Both the position numbers and the translations under genes were made by a program. The notes under the pieces were generated by a model. That model worked only from the letters and a program-made list of their open reading frames with translations. It was not told the origin of the DNA and searched no databases. Below, piece after piece: positions 1 to 8,196 of a DNA stretch of 64,000 nt; positions within the stretch are counted from its first letter, which is position 1, and each line of letters opens with the position of its first letter. Source of the DNA: Vreelandella glaciei (GTDB lineage: Bacteria; Pseudomonadota; Gammaproteobacteria; Pseudomonadales; Halomonadaceae); contig NZ_JACCDE010000001.1 in assembly GCF_013415125.1 (NCBI RefSeq), positions 1 to 64,000 on the forward strand, read 5' to 3'.

Positions 1-192
1 TCGCGCCCAATAATGCGATCCACCGCACGCTTCCATAAATACCCGACAGGCCGGTTGGCGGCGCATAAAATCCAAGACCTGATGCCGTTTAAGCTCTTTG
101 TTGACCTGAACACGCGGGCGGTGAGTGTCGACAACACACACTTGAAAAACACGCTTTGCCAGATCAATACCGATTATCTTATGCTTGTTCAT
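1..192 (-). CDS. IS110-family transposase, N-terminal part (cut by window edge)
   Basis: The minus strand from an ATG at 192 reads 64 open codons to the window edge. The product begins MNKHKIIGIDLAKRVFQVCV and ends near the edge with MEACGGSHYWAR. The GIDLAK and EACGGSHYWAR motifs carry acidic residues of the RuvC-like DEDD domain that opens IS110/IS1111 transposases. These enzymes recombine without classical terminal inverted repeats and, in characterised members, are guided by a bridge RNA. The C-terminal half with the catalytic serine region lies outside the window, so intactness cannot be judged. A GGAGGGG ribosome site just upstream lies in a predicted hairpin (see 193-264). The ORF read on the opposite strand here is only its shadow. 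Confidence 0.85.
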   Translation of the reverse strand, partial: MNKHKIIGIDLAKRVFQVCVVDTHRPRVQVNKELKRHQVLDFMRRQPACRVFMEACGGSHYWAR

Positions 193-264
193 GACTCTTC
201 CCCTCCGCATTGATGTGGTTCAACTATCAATGTAGCTCGCTGAAGCTTCGAGAGGGGAGGAGTC
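193..264 (-). other. Structured leader of the IS110-type transposase
   Basis: Bases 193-205 and 252-264 are a 13-bp inverted repeat with one mismatch. Inside it, 208-214 pairs with 226-232 over seven perfect base pairs. On the minus strand this nested hairpin lies directly against the transposase start codon and includes its GGAGGGG ribosome site. It could block translation of read-through transcripts, or be part of the non-coding end that in IS110 elements encodes the bridge RNA. The pairing is visible in the sequence; either role is inference. Confidence 0.45.
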
Positions 265-269
265 CCTTT

Positions 270-377
270 CATTGAGCGCAGCGCGGCAATCTCGCTTTTG
301 TCATTGCGAGCGCAGCGCGGCAATCTCAGAGTTAGTGCCACCGCCGGTATGAGATTGCTTCGCTTCGCTCGCAATGA
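270..377. repeat. REP-like palindromic repeats (three copies)
   Basis: A 26-28 nt unit of the type CATTGCGAGCGCAGCG...CAATCTC occurs at 270-293 (direct, two bases shorter), at 301-328 (direct) and at 350-377 (inverted). Copies two and three pair with three mismatches over 28 bp around a 21-nt loop. This is a dispersed extragenic palindrome of the kind often seen beside IS110-type insertions. It lies immediately downstream of the tupA stop and may also end tup transcription. Confidence 0.75.
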
Positions 378-391
378 CCAGGGGGTGGAGT

Positions 392-1201
392 TTATTCGGC
401 GTTAGGGAAAAACAGCTGCTGGCCATCTACCTCAAAATCCGCAATCGCTTGCTGGCCTTTATCGGAAACCAGCCACTCGTGCCACTGGGCGGCGAGGTCG
501 TGCTTCAAGTGCGGGTGACGCTCTGCCGAGAGCAATAGGCTGCCATACTGATTAAACAGTGCTTCATCGCCTTCAAACAGCAGGGTTAAGTCTTGCGGAT
601 TGTCAAAGGCGACCCAGGTGGCGCGATCGGTAAACGTATAGGCGTCCATGCCCGCGGCGGTATTCAACGTAGGGCCCATGCCGCTGCCCAGCTCGCGGTA
701 CCACTCACCCTGTGGCGTGACCCCAGCATCTTCCCACAAACGGAGTTCAGCGCGGTTGGTGCCACTGTCATCGCCGCGCGAAGCAAAGGGGGACTCGCTT
801 TCCGCTATACGCTGCATGGCGTCGATTACGTTTTCGCTGTCACTGATACCCGCCGGGTCATCACTCGGCCCAACAATAACGAAATCGTTATACATCACAT
901 TGAGGCGTTCAGTAGCATAGCCCTCCGCTACAAACTTCTCTTCACCGGCAGTGTCATGCACTAAAAGGCTATCGGCATCACCACGGCGACCTATTTCAAA
1001 CGCTTGGCCGGTACCGACAGCCACCACGCGAACCTCAATGCCCGTCTCTTCGGTGAAGGTGGGGATGATCGTGTCGAACAAGCCTGAATTTTCAGTCGAG
1101 GTGGTGGACGCCAGGGTAATGTAATCATCGGCCGCCATCAGTATGCCGCTAAAGGTCACACCCAGGGCGCCTGCCGTTATCAATGCGGTGGCTTTCTTCA
1201 T
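392..1201 (-). CDS. tupA: Tungstate ABC transporter, periplasmic binding protein
   Basis: This is the periplasmic receptor that binds tungstate (WO4 2-) and delivers it to the TupB/TupC importer. The 269-aa product has a signal peptide ending near residue 23 (LMAAD). The mature protein begins with the TLASTTSTENSG segment typical of TupA/WtpA-like type II binding proteins, and LVHD follows as in the anion-binding pocket. Length fits TupA. It is the last gene of tupB-tupC-tupA, 54 bp after tupC, with AAGGAG before the ATG. The family also includes molybdate and phosphate binders, but the STTST signature and the tupBC neighbours favour tungstate. Confidence 0.9.
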   Translation of the reverse strand: MKKATALITAGALGVTFSGILMAADDYITLASTTSTENSGLFDTIIPTFTEETGIEVRVVAVGTGQAFEIGRRGDADSLLVHDTAGEEKFVAEGYATERLNVMYNDFVIVGPSDDPAGISDSENVIDAMQRIAESESPFASRGDDSGTNRAELRLWEDAGVTPQGEWYRELGSGMGPTLNTAAGMDAYTFTDRATWVAFDNPQDLTLLFEGDEALFNQYGSLLLSAERHPHLKHDLAAQWHEWLVSDKGQQAIADFEVDGQQLFFPNAE

Positions 1202-1255
1202 TTTATTGCTCCTTGCTCATTTTTTGATTAGTCACAGAGTTCACGCCTTTCGGAG

Positions 1256-1987
1256 TTACCAAACCAGCTCGCCCCGAATAAATGCCCCTGCCTCAGATGA
1301 AGAGGGGGCAGTAAAAAAATCATTGGCTGGGGTATGTTCGAGTAATTCGCCGTTATGCAAAAACAGCACGTCGTTGGCTAAGCGACGCGCTTGATGAAGA
1401 TCATGGGTAGTCATCACGATACGGGTGCCGCTGTGATGGAACTCAAGAACCGCATCTTCAACTGCTTTGATAGCCGCCGGGTCGAGTGCCGAGGTGGGTT
1501 CGTCTAAAAAAAGCACTTGCGGATTGAGCAGCCATGCTCGCGCCAGCGCTAAGCGCTGCTGCTCACCGCCGGAAAGCACTCGCGCAGGCCGTTTGGCGAG
1601 GTGCGCTAAACCAAACTTTTCAAGGGCACTCATCGCCTGAGCTTTTCGAGGTAATGCTTTCAGTTCTGGTCGTGCCGCTTTGTTGATCGCTAACACATAG
1701 GTCAGGTTATCCAGCGCTGAGCGACGCAGTAACACGGGACGCTGGAAAACCATGGCTTGTGCAGGCTGTGCGCCTTGCCAGCGAACGGTGCCGCTAGTAG
1801 GCGTTAACAGGCCGTGGGCTAAGCGCATGAGCAGACTTTTGCCCGCACCGTTAGGGCCCATAATTAGCGTACGCTGGCAGCCTACTAGGCGCAGCGACGT
1901 CGGCTTAAGCAGCGTATGGCCACGATGGATAAAGCCCACGCTGTCGAGCTCGAGAGTGGCGACGGGGGGCATATGATGTGCGTTCAT
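1256..1987 (-). CDS. tupC: Tungstate ABC transporter, ATPase
   Basis: This cytoplasmic ATPase energises tungstate uptake. The 243-aa protein has Walker A GPNGAGKS (44-51), the ABC signature LSGGEQQR (138-145) and Walker B VLFLDEPTSALD (158-169). Its start overlaps the tupB stop by 4 bp, so the two are translationally coupled. It is shorter than ModC-type ATPases and lacks a C-terminal MOP domain, as usual for TupC. Confidence 0.9.
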   Translation of the reverse strand: MNAHHMPPVATLELDSVGFIHRGHTLLKPTSLRLVGCQRTLIMGPNGAGKSLLMRLAHGLLTPTSGTVRWQGAQPAQAMVFQRPVLLRRSALDNLTYVLAINKAARPELKALPRKAQAMSALEKFGLAHLAKRPARVLSGGEQQRLALARAWLLNPQVLFLDEPTSALDPAAIKAVEDAVLEFHHSGTRIVMTTHDLHQARRLANDVLFLHNGELLEHTPANDFFTAPSSSEAGAFIRGELVW

Positions 1988-2688
1988 CCCAACCGCCTTT
2001 TCGCCGTTTCGCCGATCATATGGGCAATCGCGTTAATCATGGTGACCAGGGCGAGCAAAATGATCCCTAAACCTAGCGCCATGGGGAGGTTGCCCTTGCT
2101 GGTTTCCAGCACAATGCTGGTGGTCATCACGCGGGTCACACCATCGATATTGCCACCCACAATCATTACCGCGCCCACCTCGGCGCTGGCGCGGCCAAAG
2201 CCCGCCAGTATCACTGTTAACAGTCCAAAACGCGCATCCCACAGCAGAGTGGGGATCATACGGAGGCGCGTTAGCCCTAGTGAGTTCAACTGCTCTGCAT
2301 ACTCGCCGTGAAGCGCTTCCACCTGCTGGCGGGTAAGGGCGGCGATGATCGGTAGTACCAAAATCACTTGAGCGATCACCATGGCCGTAGGGGTGAACAG
2401 CAGCCCCCATTCACCTAGGGGGCCTGCGCGTGAAAGCAGTAGGTAAACGCAAAGCCCTGCGACCACTGGCGGCAAGCCCATGAGCGCATTAAGGGCGACA
2501 ATGACGACGTTACGTCCGGGAAAACGCCATAGCGCCAGCGCAGCGCCTAATGGTAGGGCTATCAGGCTGGCAATCATCACCGCCATAAGCGACACCTGCA
2601 GCGAAAGCATCACGATGTCGATTAATGCGCTATCCATGCTCAGGATCAGGGTAAGGGCGGTACTAAAGGCGTTGTCACTGGTCAGCAT
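1984..2688 (-). CDS. tupB: Tungstate ABC transporter, permease
   Basis: This inner-membrane permease forms the tungstate channel. The 234-aa protein has about five or six hydrophobic segments and a binding-protein-dependent transport fold. The glycine-rich cytoplasmic loop near residues 155-175 (GFGRASAEVGAVMIVGGN) is characteristic of TupB/ModB-like permeases. It is the first gene of tupBCA, and the divergent regulator gene starts 171 bp away. In this operon order the binding protein comes last, not first. Confidence 0.9.
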   Translation of the reverse strand: MLTSDNAFSTALTLILSMDSALIDIVMLSLQVSLMAVMIASLIALPLGAALALWRFPGRNVVIVALNALMGLPPVVAGLCVYLLLSRAGPLGEWGLLFTPTAMVIAQVILVLPIIAALTRQQVEALHGEYAEQLNSLGLTRLRMIPTLLWDARFGLLTVILAGFGRASAEVGAVMIVGGNIDGVTRVMTTSIVLETSKGNLPMALGLGIILLALVTMINAIAHMIGETAKRRLG

Positions 2689-2772
2689 TGAGCGTTGGTA
2701 TCATTTTGTATGTGAACTGTGGTGAGAAAACGACTGTACGAGAATTGGCATGATGTATCTAAAAGTGACTTA

Positions 2773-2811
2773 ATGCACTCTGTGCTGGAATAGATGCAGT
2801 TCTATGCAGTT
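2773..2811. promoter_or_regulatory. Direct repeat ATGCAGTT, candidate operator between tupB and its regulator
   Basis: ATGCAGTT occurs at 2794-2801 and again at 2804-2811, exactly one helical turn (10 bp) apart. A related ATGCA lies at 2774-2778. The site is in the 171-bp divergent region, about 50 bp before the regulator start. Excisionase/MerR-like HTH proteins can bind direct repeats on one DNA face, so this is a plausible autoregulatory and tup operator. Function is inferred. Confidence 0.4.
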
Positions 2812-2859
2812 AAACTACGAAAATTGCCGTTTGTATTTGTGCAGTGAGGTTTCCTTTCT

Positions 2860-3747
2860 ATGTCTGAACGACATGCTTACCTGACCACGGCAGAGGTCGC
2901 CGACTACTTGCGCCTAAAAGAGCGCAAGGTGTATGACTTGGTGCGCCAAGGCCAGATCCCGTGTAGTCGGGTCACGGGAAAGCTGCTGTTTCCCCGCCAG
3001 CAAATTGACCTATGGGTGTTGAACCATTTGGAAGGGGATCAGGCGCAGCGTTTATCAGTACCGCTAGTGGTCGCGGGTAGTCAGGATCCACTGCTTGAGT
3101 GGGCTATTCGAGAAAGCGGCTCTGATTTGGCAATGCTCTGCCAAGGCAGTGGCGACGGTGTGCGGCGGTTGCTCGATGGCAAGGCGATGCTGGCGGGTAT
3201 TCATCTGCTGGATGCGACCACTCAGCGCTACAACGAACCCGGCGCACTCGGTTTAAGCGGTATGCGTGATCTGTTGATAGTGCACTGGGCTAAGCGCCGC
3301 CAGGGGCTGCTATTGCCAGCCGACAACCCGCTGAAGATTGCCGGGCTGGGTGATTTAAAACGAACCGATGTCCGCGTAGCGCATCGCCAACCCGACGCGG
3401 GAGCAGCAAGACTGCTGAGCTGTTTGCTACAGCAAGCGGGAGTAGAGAGCTCGACGCTTAACTGGGCGCCACACGCTTCCTTAAGTGAAGATGACTTGGC
3501 ACTCAGCATTGGTCAGGGCGAAGCGGATGTAGGCTTGGGCGTGGAAGCCGCCGCCCATCGCCAGCAACTGGGCTTTATTCCACTTTGCGAGGAGCCGTTT
3601 GATTTAATTATGCAGCGGCGCAGCTATTTCGAACCTGCCGTACAGCAGCTGATGGCGTTTGCTCAACAAGCCCGTTTCGCAGAGCGTTCAATACAGTTGG
3701 GTGGTTATACTATTGCTGAGACAGGCAAGATTGTACATAACGCCTAG
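2860..3747 (+). CDS. Excisionase-type HTH regulator with a periplasmic-binding-protein-like domain
   Basis: The 295-aa protein starts with an excisionase/MerR-like DNA-binding domain (about residues 7-55; LTTAEVADYLRLKERKVYDL). A domain of about 220 residues follows that resembles type II substrate-binding proteins without a signal peptide, so it acts in the cytoplasm. Such HTH-PBP fusions are anion-sensing regulators beside molybdate or tungstate transporters. Divergent orientation to tupBCA points to a tungstate/molybdate-responsive switch for that operon. Sensing of tungstate is inferred from position. It differs from ModE and from TunR, which use MOP-type domains. Confidence 0.8.
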   Translation: MSERHAYLTTAEVADYLRLKERKVYDLVRQGQIPCSRVTGKLLFPRQQIDLWVLNHLEGDQAQRLSVPLVVAGSQDPLLEWAIRESGSDLAMLCQGSGDGVRRLLDGKAMLAGIHLLDATTQRYNEPGALGLSGMRDLLIVHWAKRRQGLLLPADNPLKIAGLGDLKRTDVRVAHRQPDAGAARLLSCLLQQAGVESSTLNWAPHASLSEDDLALSIGQGEADVGLGVEAAAHRQQLGFIPLCEEPFDLIMQRRSYFEPAVQQLMAFAQQARFAERSIQLGGYTIAETGKIVHNA

Positions 3748-3854
3748 CGTCCCCGATAGCCTTGATTGATTAGCAGGGTAGCTTGACGCTGTTACTATAT
3801 GCGCCACAATAGTGAGGCGTTACTGACGCAAATCATCACGAAAAGGAGAGCATG

Positions 3855-4418
3855 ATGAAACAAGCACTGAATGGTAAACGAGTAGCTATTTTAGCCGCCG
3901 CTGGTTTTGAAGAGTCTGAGTTGAGCGTGCCGCGTGCCGCCTTACAGAAAGAGGGCGTAGAGGTTCACATTGTAACGCCTGATGGTAAGGGCATTCGTGC
4001 TTGGGCGGAAACCGAGTGGGGCGATACCTACGAGGCAGATAAAGCCCTTGCCGATGTCAATGAATCTGACTACCACGCGTTGGTTCTGCCCGGTGGCTTA
4101 TTCAATCCCGACGAACTGCGCACTAACGATGAAGCGTTGAGCTTCGTAAAAGCGTTTTTCCAGGCAGGCAAGCCTGTCGCCGCTATTTGCCATGCTCCAT
4201 GGATTTTAATTAACGCAGGCGTAGTTGAAGGGCGTCGTATGACTTCTGTTCCTAGCGTTGCACAAGACCTTCTTAATGCTGGCGCTGAATGGGTGGATGA
4301 GCCCGTCGTTGTCGACAGTGGCCTTGTAACCAGCCGTACGCCAAAAGACTTGGATGCCTTTAATGCCAAGTTACTCGAAGAATTGCAGGAAGGTCGTCAC
4401 TCCGGTCAGCACGCTTGA
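3855..4418 (+). CDS. DJ-1/PfpI family protein (YhbO-like)
   Basis: This is a 187-aa class I glutamine-amidotransferase-like protein of the DJ-1/PfpI superfamily. The nucleophile elbow AICHAPW has its cysteine near residue 112, and the partner glutamate lies in GFEESEL near residue 20. YhbO-type members are linked to stress protection and to glyoxal or protein deglycation, but specificity cannot be read from sequence. Two ATGs are adjacent (3852 and 3855); AAGGAG at 3843-3848 is better spaced for 3855. The stop overlaps the next gene's start as TGATG, suggesting an operon. A weak TTGACG / CACAAT promoter pair lies at 3783-3810. Confidence 0.88.
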   Translation: MKQALNGKRVAILAAAGFEESELSVPRAALQKEGVEVHIVTPDGKGIRAWAETEWGDTYEADKALADVNESDYHALVLPGGLFNPDELRTNDEALSFVKAFFQAGKPVAAICHAPWILINAGVVEGRRMTSVPSVAQDLLNAGAEWVDEPVVVDSGLVTSRTPKDLDAFNAKLLEELQEGRHSGQHA

Positions 4419-5536
4419 TGGGGCTATTGCGTCAGTGGGCAAGCTTTGCCAAAAGGCTTGTCCACGTTATTTCCAAACCCATTAAAGGAGACAGTAGCCG
4501 TGGGGGGATGGTAGTCCATCCTTATCGCGGCTATGGTTCCCAGAATGAAATATTTGTCATGGGCAGGGTTTTTCGTCAAGCCGCGCTGGGTCGCGCGATT
4601 CCCCGCCATGGCATGTTGCGCGATACGGCTGACGTCGCGCGGCGCATTTTTCGCCGCGGGCTTGCCGATGCGCAGGTAGAGGTTCGAATTGGTGATAATC
4701 AGCTCTGTGTCAGCACCGATCGCGATGGCTATTTCGATGTCCATTTGCCGATCAGTCATACCTTGCCGATAGATGTCTCCTGGCACCGCGCTGATATTTT
4801 GGTACACCGTGCGGACCAAACGACGGTGCGTACTCATGTAGAAGTCTACGTGCCACCACCAGAAGCGGATTTGCTGGTGATTAGCGATATCGATGACACC
4901 GTTATGTTTACCGGTGTGGCAGAGAAGCTCAAAATGCTTTATCGCCTATTTGTCAAAAAACCCCACCGCCGCACCGCTTTCCCTGGCGTCGCATCGCTTT
5001 ATCAAGCGTTGCACCGAGGCGTTAGTGAGCGTGCAGAACGGCCTATTTTATATGTCTCGCGTGGGCCGTGGGCGATTTACGAAATGCTCGAAACGTTTTT
5101 TCAGATCAATCGTATTCCTGTTGGACCAATACTCTTCTTGCGCGAATGGGGGATCTCCTGGCGTCGTCCCTGGCCACGGCGTGCTGAAGAGCATAAGCGT
5201 GATTTGATCGACCGTATGCTTACCCTCTACCACGATATGCCGTGTATACTCATCGGCGATAGCGGCCAGCACGATCCAGAAGTGTATATCGAAATCGTCA
5301 AAGCCTACCCAAATCGCATTAAAGCTATCTATATTCGGCGAGTGGATAAAAATTCTAAAAGGGAAGCGGCTATTCAACGACTGCGCGATGAGTTGGTCGG
5401 CACTCAATGTGATTTGGTGCTTGCGGTAGATAGCATTCTGATTGCTGAACATGCTCACGCCCAGGGCGATATTTCCATTCATGGTTTGCAGGCAGTCAAG
5501 CGCGATGTGGAAGAACACCGCAATAATCCCGCCTAA
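4418..5536 (+). CDS. App1-type (DUF2183) phosphatidate phosphatase-like protein
   Basis: The 372-aa protein has the App1 catalytic domain (PF09949). Its C-terminal half carries the HAD-like motif DIDDTVMF near residues 157-164, plus a later IGDSGQHDPEVY motif. Yeast App1 dephosphorylates phosphatidate to diacylglycerol; bacterial substrates are not established. There is no clear signal peptide or membrane segment. The ATG at 4418 overlaps the preceding stop by one base, and a TTG three bases earlier is an alternative start. Coupling to the DJ-1-like gene suggests a shared stress or membrane-maintenance role, which is inference. Confidence 0.8.
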   Translation: MGLLRQWASFAKRLVHVISKPIKGDSSRGGMVVHPYRGYGSQNEIFVMGRVFRQAALGRAIPRHGMLRDTADVARRIFRRGLADAQVEVRIGDNQLCVSTDRDGYFDVHLPISHTLPIDVSWHRADILVHRADQTTVRTHVEVYVPPPEADLLVISDIDDTVMFTGVAEKLKMLYRLFVKKPHRRTAFPGVASLYQALHRGVSERAERPILYVSRGPWAIYEMLETFFQINRIPVGPILFLREWGISWRRPWPRRAEEHKRDLIDRMLTLYHDMPCILIGDSGQHDPEVYIEIVKAYPNRIKAIYIRRVDKNSKREAAIQRLRDELVGTQCDLVLAVDSILIAEHAHAQGDISIHGLQAVKRDVEEHRNNPA

Positions 5537-5680
5537 AAACCATCCAGCCTAACAACCTGTCCGCCTAACGCTGTTGCCAAGCCAGCCACCATGGTAAAAG
5601 CTACCCTTCGAAGAAGTGTGTTTAACGACGGCTTTTTTAGACGGTTGTTCGTACAAAGCTTTTTGTAGACAGGAACTGCC

Positions 5681-6355
5681 ATGGTTATTCTACTGATCAT
5701 TTTTGCGCTGGCTGTTTTTGTGCTCCCTAATATCTGGGCCAAGTGGGTGCTTAAGCGCTACACAAAGGGCCGTGACGATTATCCCGGCACAGGAGCCGAA
5801 CTTGCCGATCATTTGCTACGCCGCCTGGGTGTGGAGGGCGCTAGCGTGGAGCGCACGGAGTTTGGTGACCATTACGATCCTGAAACACGCTGCGTGCGGC
5901 TTTCCCCGGATAACTACGATGGACGTTCGCTCACCGCCGTCACCGTGGCTGCCCATGAAGTGGGGCATGCCATTCAGCATTTTCAGGGGTATGCGCCACT
6001 AATAGCGCGCAGCCGGTTAGTCGGCGTGGCTCAAAAAGCCGAAAAACTTGGTGCTCTACTGATGATGGCCGCGCCGTTTCTATTTTTATTAACACGCCTG
6101 CCGGGAGGCTTGGCAATCGTGATTGCCATGGCGGTGATCAGCTTTGGTACCGCCGCCGTGGTGCACTTAGTAACGTTACCGGTGGAGTTCGATGCCAGTT
6201 TCAATCGAGCGCTACCGCTGTTGAAAGAGTACGTGCCACCTGCCGACATGGCAGGCGCAAGACACGTACTCACCGCCTGCGCGTTTACCTATGTGGCCGC
6301 CTCACTCGCTAGCGTGATGAACCTGGGCCGTTGGCTGGTGATTTTGCGAAGGTAG
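5681..6355 (+). CDS. YugP-type membrane zinc metallopeptidase
   Basis: The 224-aa integral membrane protein carries HEVGH at residues 92-96, the zinc-binding HExxH motif of Zn_peptidase_2 (PF04298, YugP). A hydrophobic segment opens the protein (1-20), and more membrane segments follow the active site (about 128-165 and 205-220). Length matches the family. Substrates are unknown. An AGGA site precedes the ATG. It stands alone on the plus strand after a 144-bp spacer that contains no other gene. Confidence 0.85.
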   Translation: MVILLIIFALAVFVLPNIWAKWVLKRYTKGRDDYPGTGAELADHLLRRLGVEGASVERTEFGDHYDPETRCVRLSPDNYDGRSLTAVTVAAHEVGHAIQHFQGYAPLIARSRLVGVAQKAEKLGALLMMAAPFLFLLTRLPGGLAIVIAMAVISFGTAAVVHLVTLPVEFDASFNRALPLLKEYVPPADMAGARHVLTACAFTYVAASLASVMNLGRWLVILRR

Positions 6356-6390
6356 GTAACGATACTCCTCATTACTCCTGTAACGCTGAT

Positions 6391-7020
6391 TCAAACTCCT
6401 GACCCAGGACCGCGTCCGGCGGCACTGTCGGTGATGGCCGTCAGTAGCGTATCGGCGCGCTGCGCGAGGCCATCGCGGGAAAGCCTGGCCCGGTCGCGGG
6501 CGGCATCACTGCCGAGCTGTCCGGCATTAGCATCCACGTTGAGCAGCACGCTGTGCAGTGCGGCATGAATCAATCGCGCCCCGGCGTGCGCATCACTAAC
6601 AAACTGCTGCTCGATATGTTCCCCCGCCTGCTGCGTCAGTGCCAGCGCCGCCTCACACAGCTGCGCTGTTTTCAGCGGCACTTCGACGGCAGTTTGGGCC
6701 GCCGCATGAATAGCGTCATGACGCCCTTCATCCTCCTTATCGCGGCCGACGGCTGCCATAAACGCCTCAAAGGCAGCCACATCTTCCTGTGCCAGCGGCG
6801 CCAGTTGCTGCTTAAGCGACGCCCCTTCATCGATCAACGCTTGGCGCGGCGCCGTGGCATCAGGATGCTGGCTCAGATGCAGCCCCTTGAGCACGAGTGC
6901 CAGGCCCAGGTCGGCACTGACCACGGCCACAGCACCGCAGCCGGGCATCGGCTCGCGGGCGACGGTGTCACGAAAATCGCTCAGGCTTAGCTCCCAGAGT
7001 GGCGCTGCGTTATCCGACAT
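6391..7020 (-). CDS. Cyclodeaminase/cyclohydrolase family protein (FTCD_C)
   Basis: The 209-aa protein is mostly alpha-helical and matches the formiminotransferase-cyclodeaminase C-terminal family. An early segment PGCGAVAVVSADLGLALV follows the family pattern (P-G-G-G/x-A-A). Relatives act on folate C1 derivatives (5,10-methenyl-tetrahydrofolate cyclohydrolase or formimino-THF cyclodeaminase). Stand-alone copies often have unproven activity. The ATG is preceded by AGGAAAGGA. It is convergent with the YugP-type gene, and no folate or histidine-degradation genes are nearby. Confidence 0.8.
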   Translation of the reverse strand: MSDNAAPLWELSLSDFRDTVAREPMPGCGAVAVVSADLGLALVLKGLHLSQHPDATAPRQALIDEGASLKQQLAPLAQEDVAAFEAFMAAVGRDKEDEGRHDAIHAAAQTAVEVPLKTAQLCEAALALTQQAGEHIEQQFVSDAHAGARLIHAALHSVLLNVDANAGQLGSDAARDRARLSRDGLAQRADTLLTAITDSAAGRGPGSGV

Positions 7021-7187
7021 GGCGTCCTTTCCTCTTGGATGGTGGTGGCGTGTGCTGCACGCCCGTTCCTACACAGCATAGTGAACGGCGCACTCACACG
7101 CATCAGCAATACATGGCGTCTCTCGCAACGTACGGCGAAGCGCCCGGAGAATCAGTCCACCGAGCACCAGCCCCACCAGCATGTTAA

Positions 7188-8195
7188 TCAGCCCGGCTTA
7201 TTGGCCAAAATCACCGCGCGACGTGGTGCGGGGTAGCCTTCAATGGTGCGCGTACGGTTGTTAGGATCAAGAAAATCCGCCAGTGATTGGTAGGCCATCC
7301 ACGCTGTTGAACGCTGTTCTTCCAGGGTGGTGACCGCTTCATCGACCACGCGGACGTTGATAAAGCCGCAGCGTTCCAGCCAGTGGCAGAGCGCTTTGGA
7401 AGAGGGCAGGAAGTAGACATTGGGCATGGCGGCGTAACGCTCGCCGGGCACGAATACCGTCTGCTCGTCTCCCTCGACCACCAGGGTCTCCAGCACCAGC
7501 TCGCCGCCCGGCGCCAGCGCCGCTTTTAACTGTTGAAGATGCTCCAGGGGCGCAGGGCGATGATAGAGCACGCCCATGGAAAACACTGTATCGAAAAAAC
7601 CGAGGTTCTCCGGTACATCCTCAATGCCCACCGGCAAAAACTGCGTTCTGCCGCCATCGGCATCGCCGACGAAGTGGCGTACCGCCTGAAACTGCCAGTA
7701 GAAGCGCGGTGAGGGGTCGATCACCAACACAAAAGCAGCCTCAGCCCCCGTCATCCGCCAGGCGTGGTAACCGCTGCCACCACCGACATCGAGCACCTTA
7801 CGATATTTTAGCGGTGCCAAGTGCGGGGCCACTCTTTGCCATTTCCAGTCCGAGCGCCATTCGGTATCAATATGAATGCCGCCTAGTTGAAAAGGGCCTT
7901 TCCGCCAGGGGGCGAGCTTTCGAAGCAGGTTAAAGCACTGCCGCTGCTGGCTATCGCTAAGGTCGAGATCAACGGTAATAGTGTCGCTGTTTAAGTCCAC
8001 TTTTCGCTCAGCGGGTAGCTTGGGCAGTTTAGCGACGGCTTTTTCCCAGGCGGACAGATCGCCGTGGCGATTGCGGTCAAGCCCATGGGCTAACTGCTCG
8101 GGAAGTCTGGCGAGCCAAACGGTGAGCGATGGGTTAAGAACGGCTTGATCCAGAAACGCTTGATAGAGGGCGCGTTGGTCGTCGGGTAGCGGCAC
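7188..8195 (-). CDS. cmoB: tRNA U34 carboxymethyltransferase CmoB
   Basis: CmoB uses carboxy-SAM to convert 5-hydroxyuridine at tRNA position 34 to cmo5U, widening decoding of NNU/A/G/C codons. The product matches E. coli CmoB along its length, including the FNLLRKLAPWRKGPF-like region, WRSDWKWQRV, the SAM motif LDVGGGSGYH and the ending EGYPAPRRAVILANKP. A strong AAGGAGG at 8203-8209 lies six bases before a GTG at 8195, giving 335 aa. The longer reading from a TTG at 8216 would translate the ribosome site itself. The gene starts one base after the cmoA stop, so the two are coupled. Confidence 0.95.
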   Translation of the reverse strand: MPLPDDQRALYQAFLDQAVLNPSLTVWLARLPEQLAHGLDRNRHGDLSAWEKAVAKLPKLPAERKVDLNSDTITVDLDLSDSQQRQCFNLLRKLAPWRKGPFQLGGIHIDTEWRSDWKWQRVAPHLAPLKYRKVLDVGGGSGYHAWRMTGAEAAFVLVIDPSPRFYWQFQAVRHFVGDADGGRTQFLPVGIEDVPENLGFFDTVFSMGVLYHRPAPLEHLQQLKAALAPGGELVLETLVVEGDEQTVFVPGERYAAMPNVYFLPSSKALCHWLERCGFINVRVVDEAVTTLEEQRSTAWMAYQSLADFLDPNNRTRTIEGYPAPRRAVILANKPG

Positions 8196-8196
8196 C

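Noticed and set aside
270-377. CRISPR array
   Set aside because: Only three copies, one inverted, with irregular spacing; these are REP-like palindromes. No other CRISPR-like array or cas gene was seen.
7048-7064. Hairpin GGCGTG/CACGCC between the cyclodeaminase-like gene and cmoB
   Set aside because: Six base pairs and no U-tract; not convincing as a terminator.
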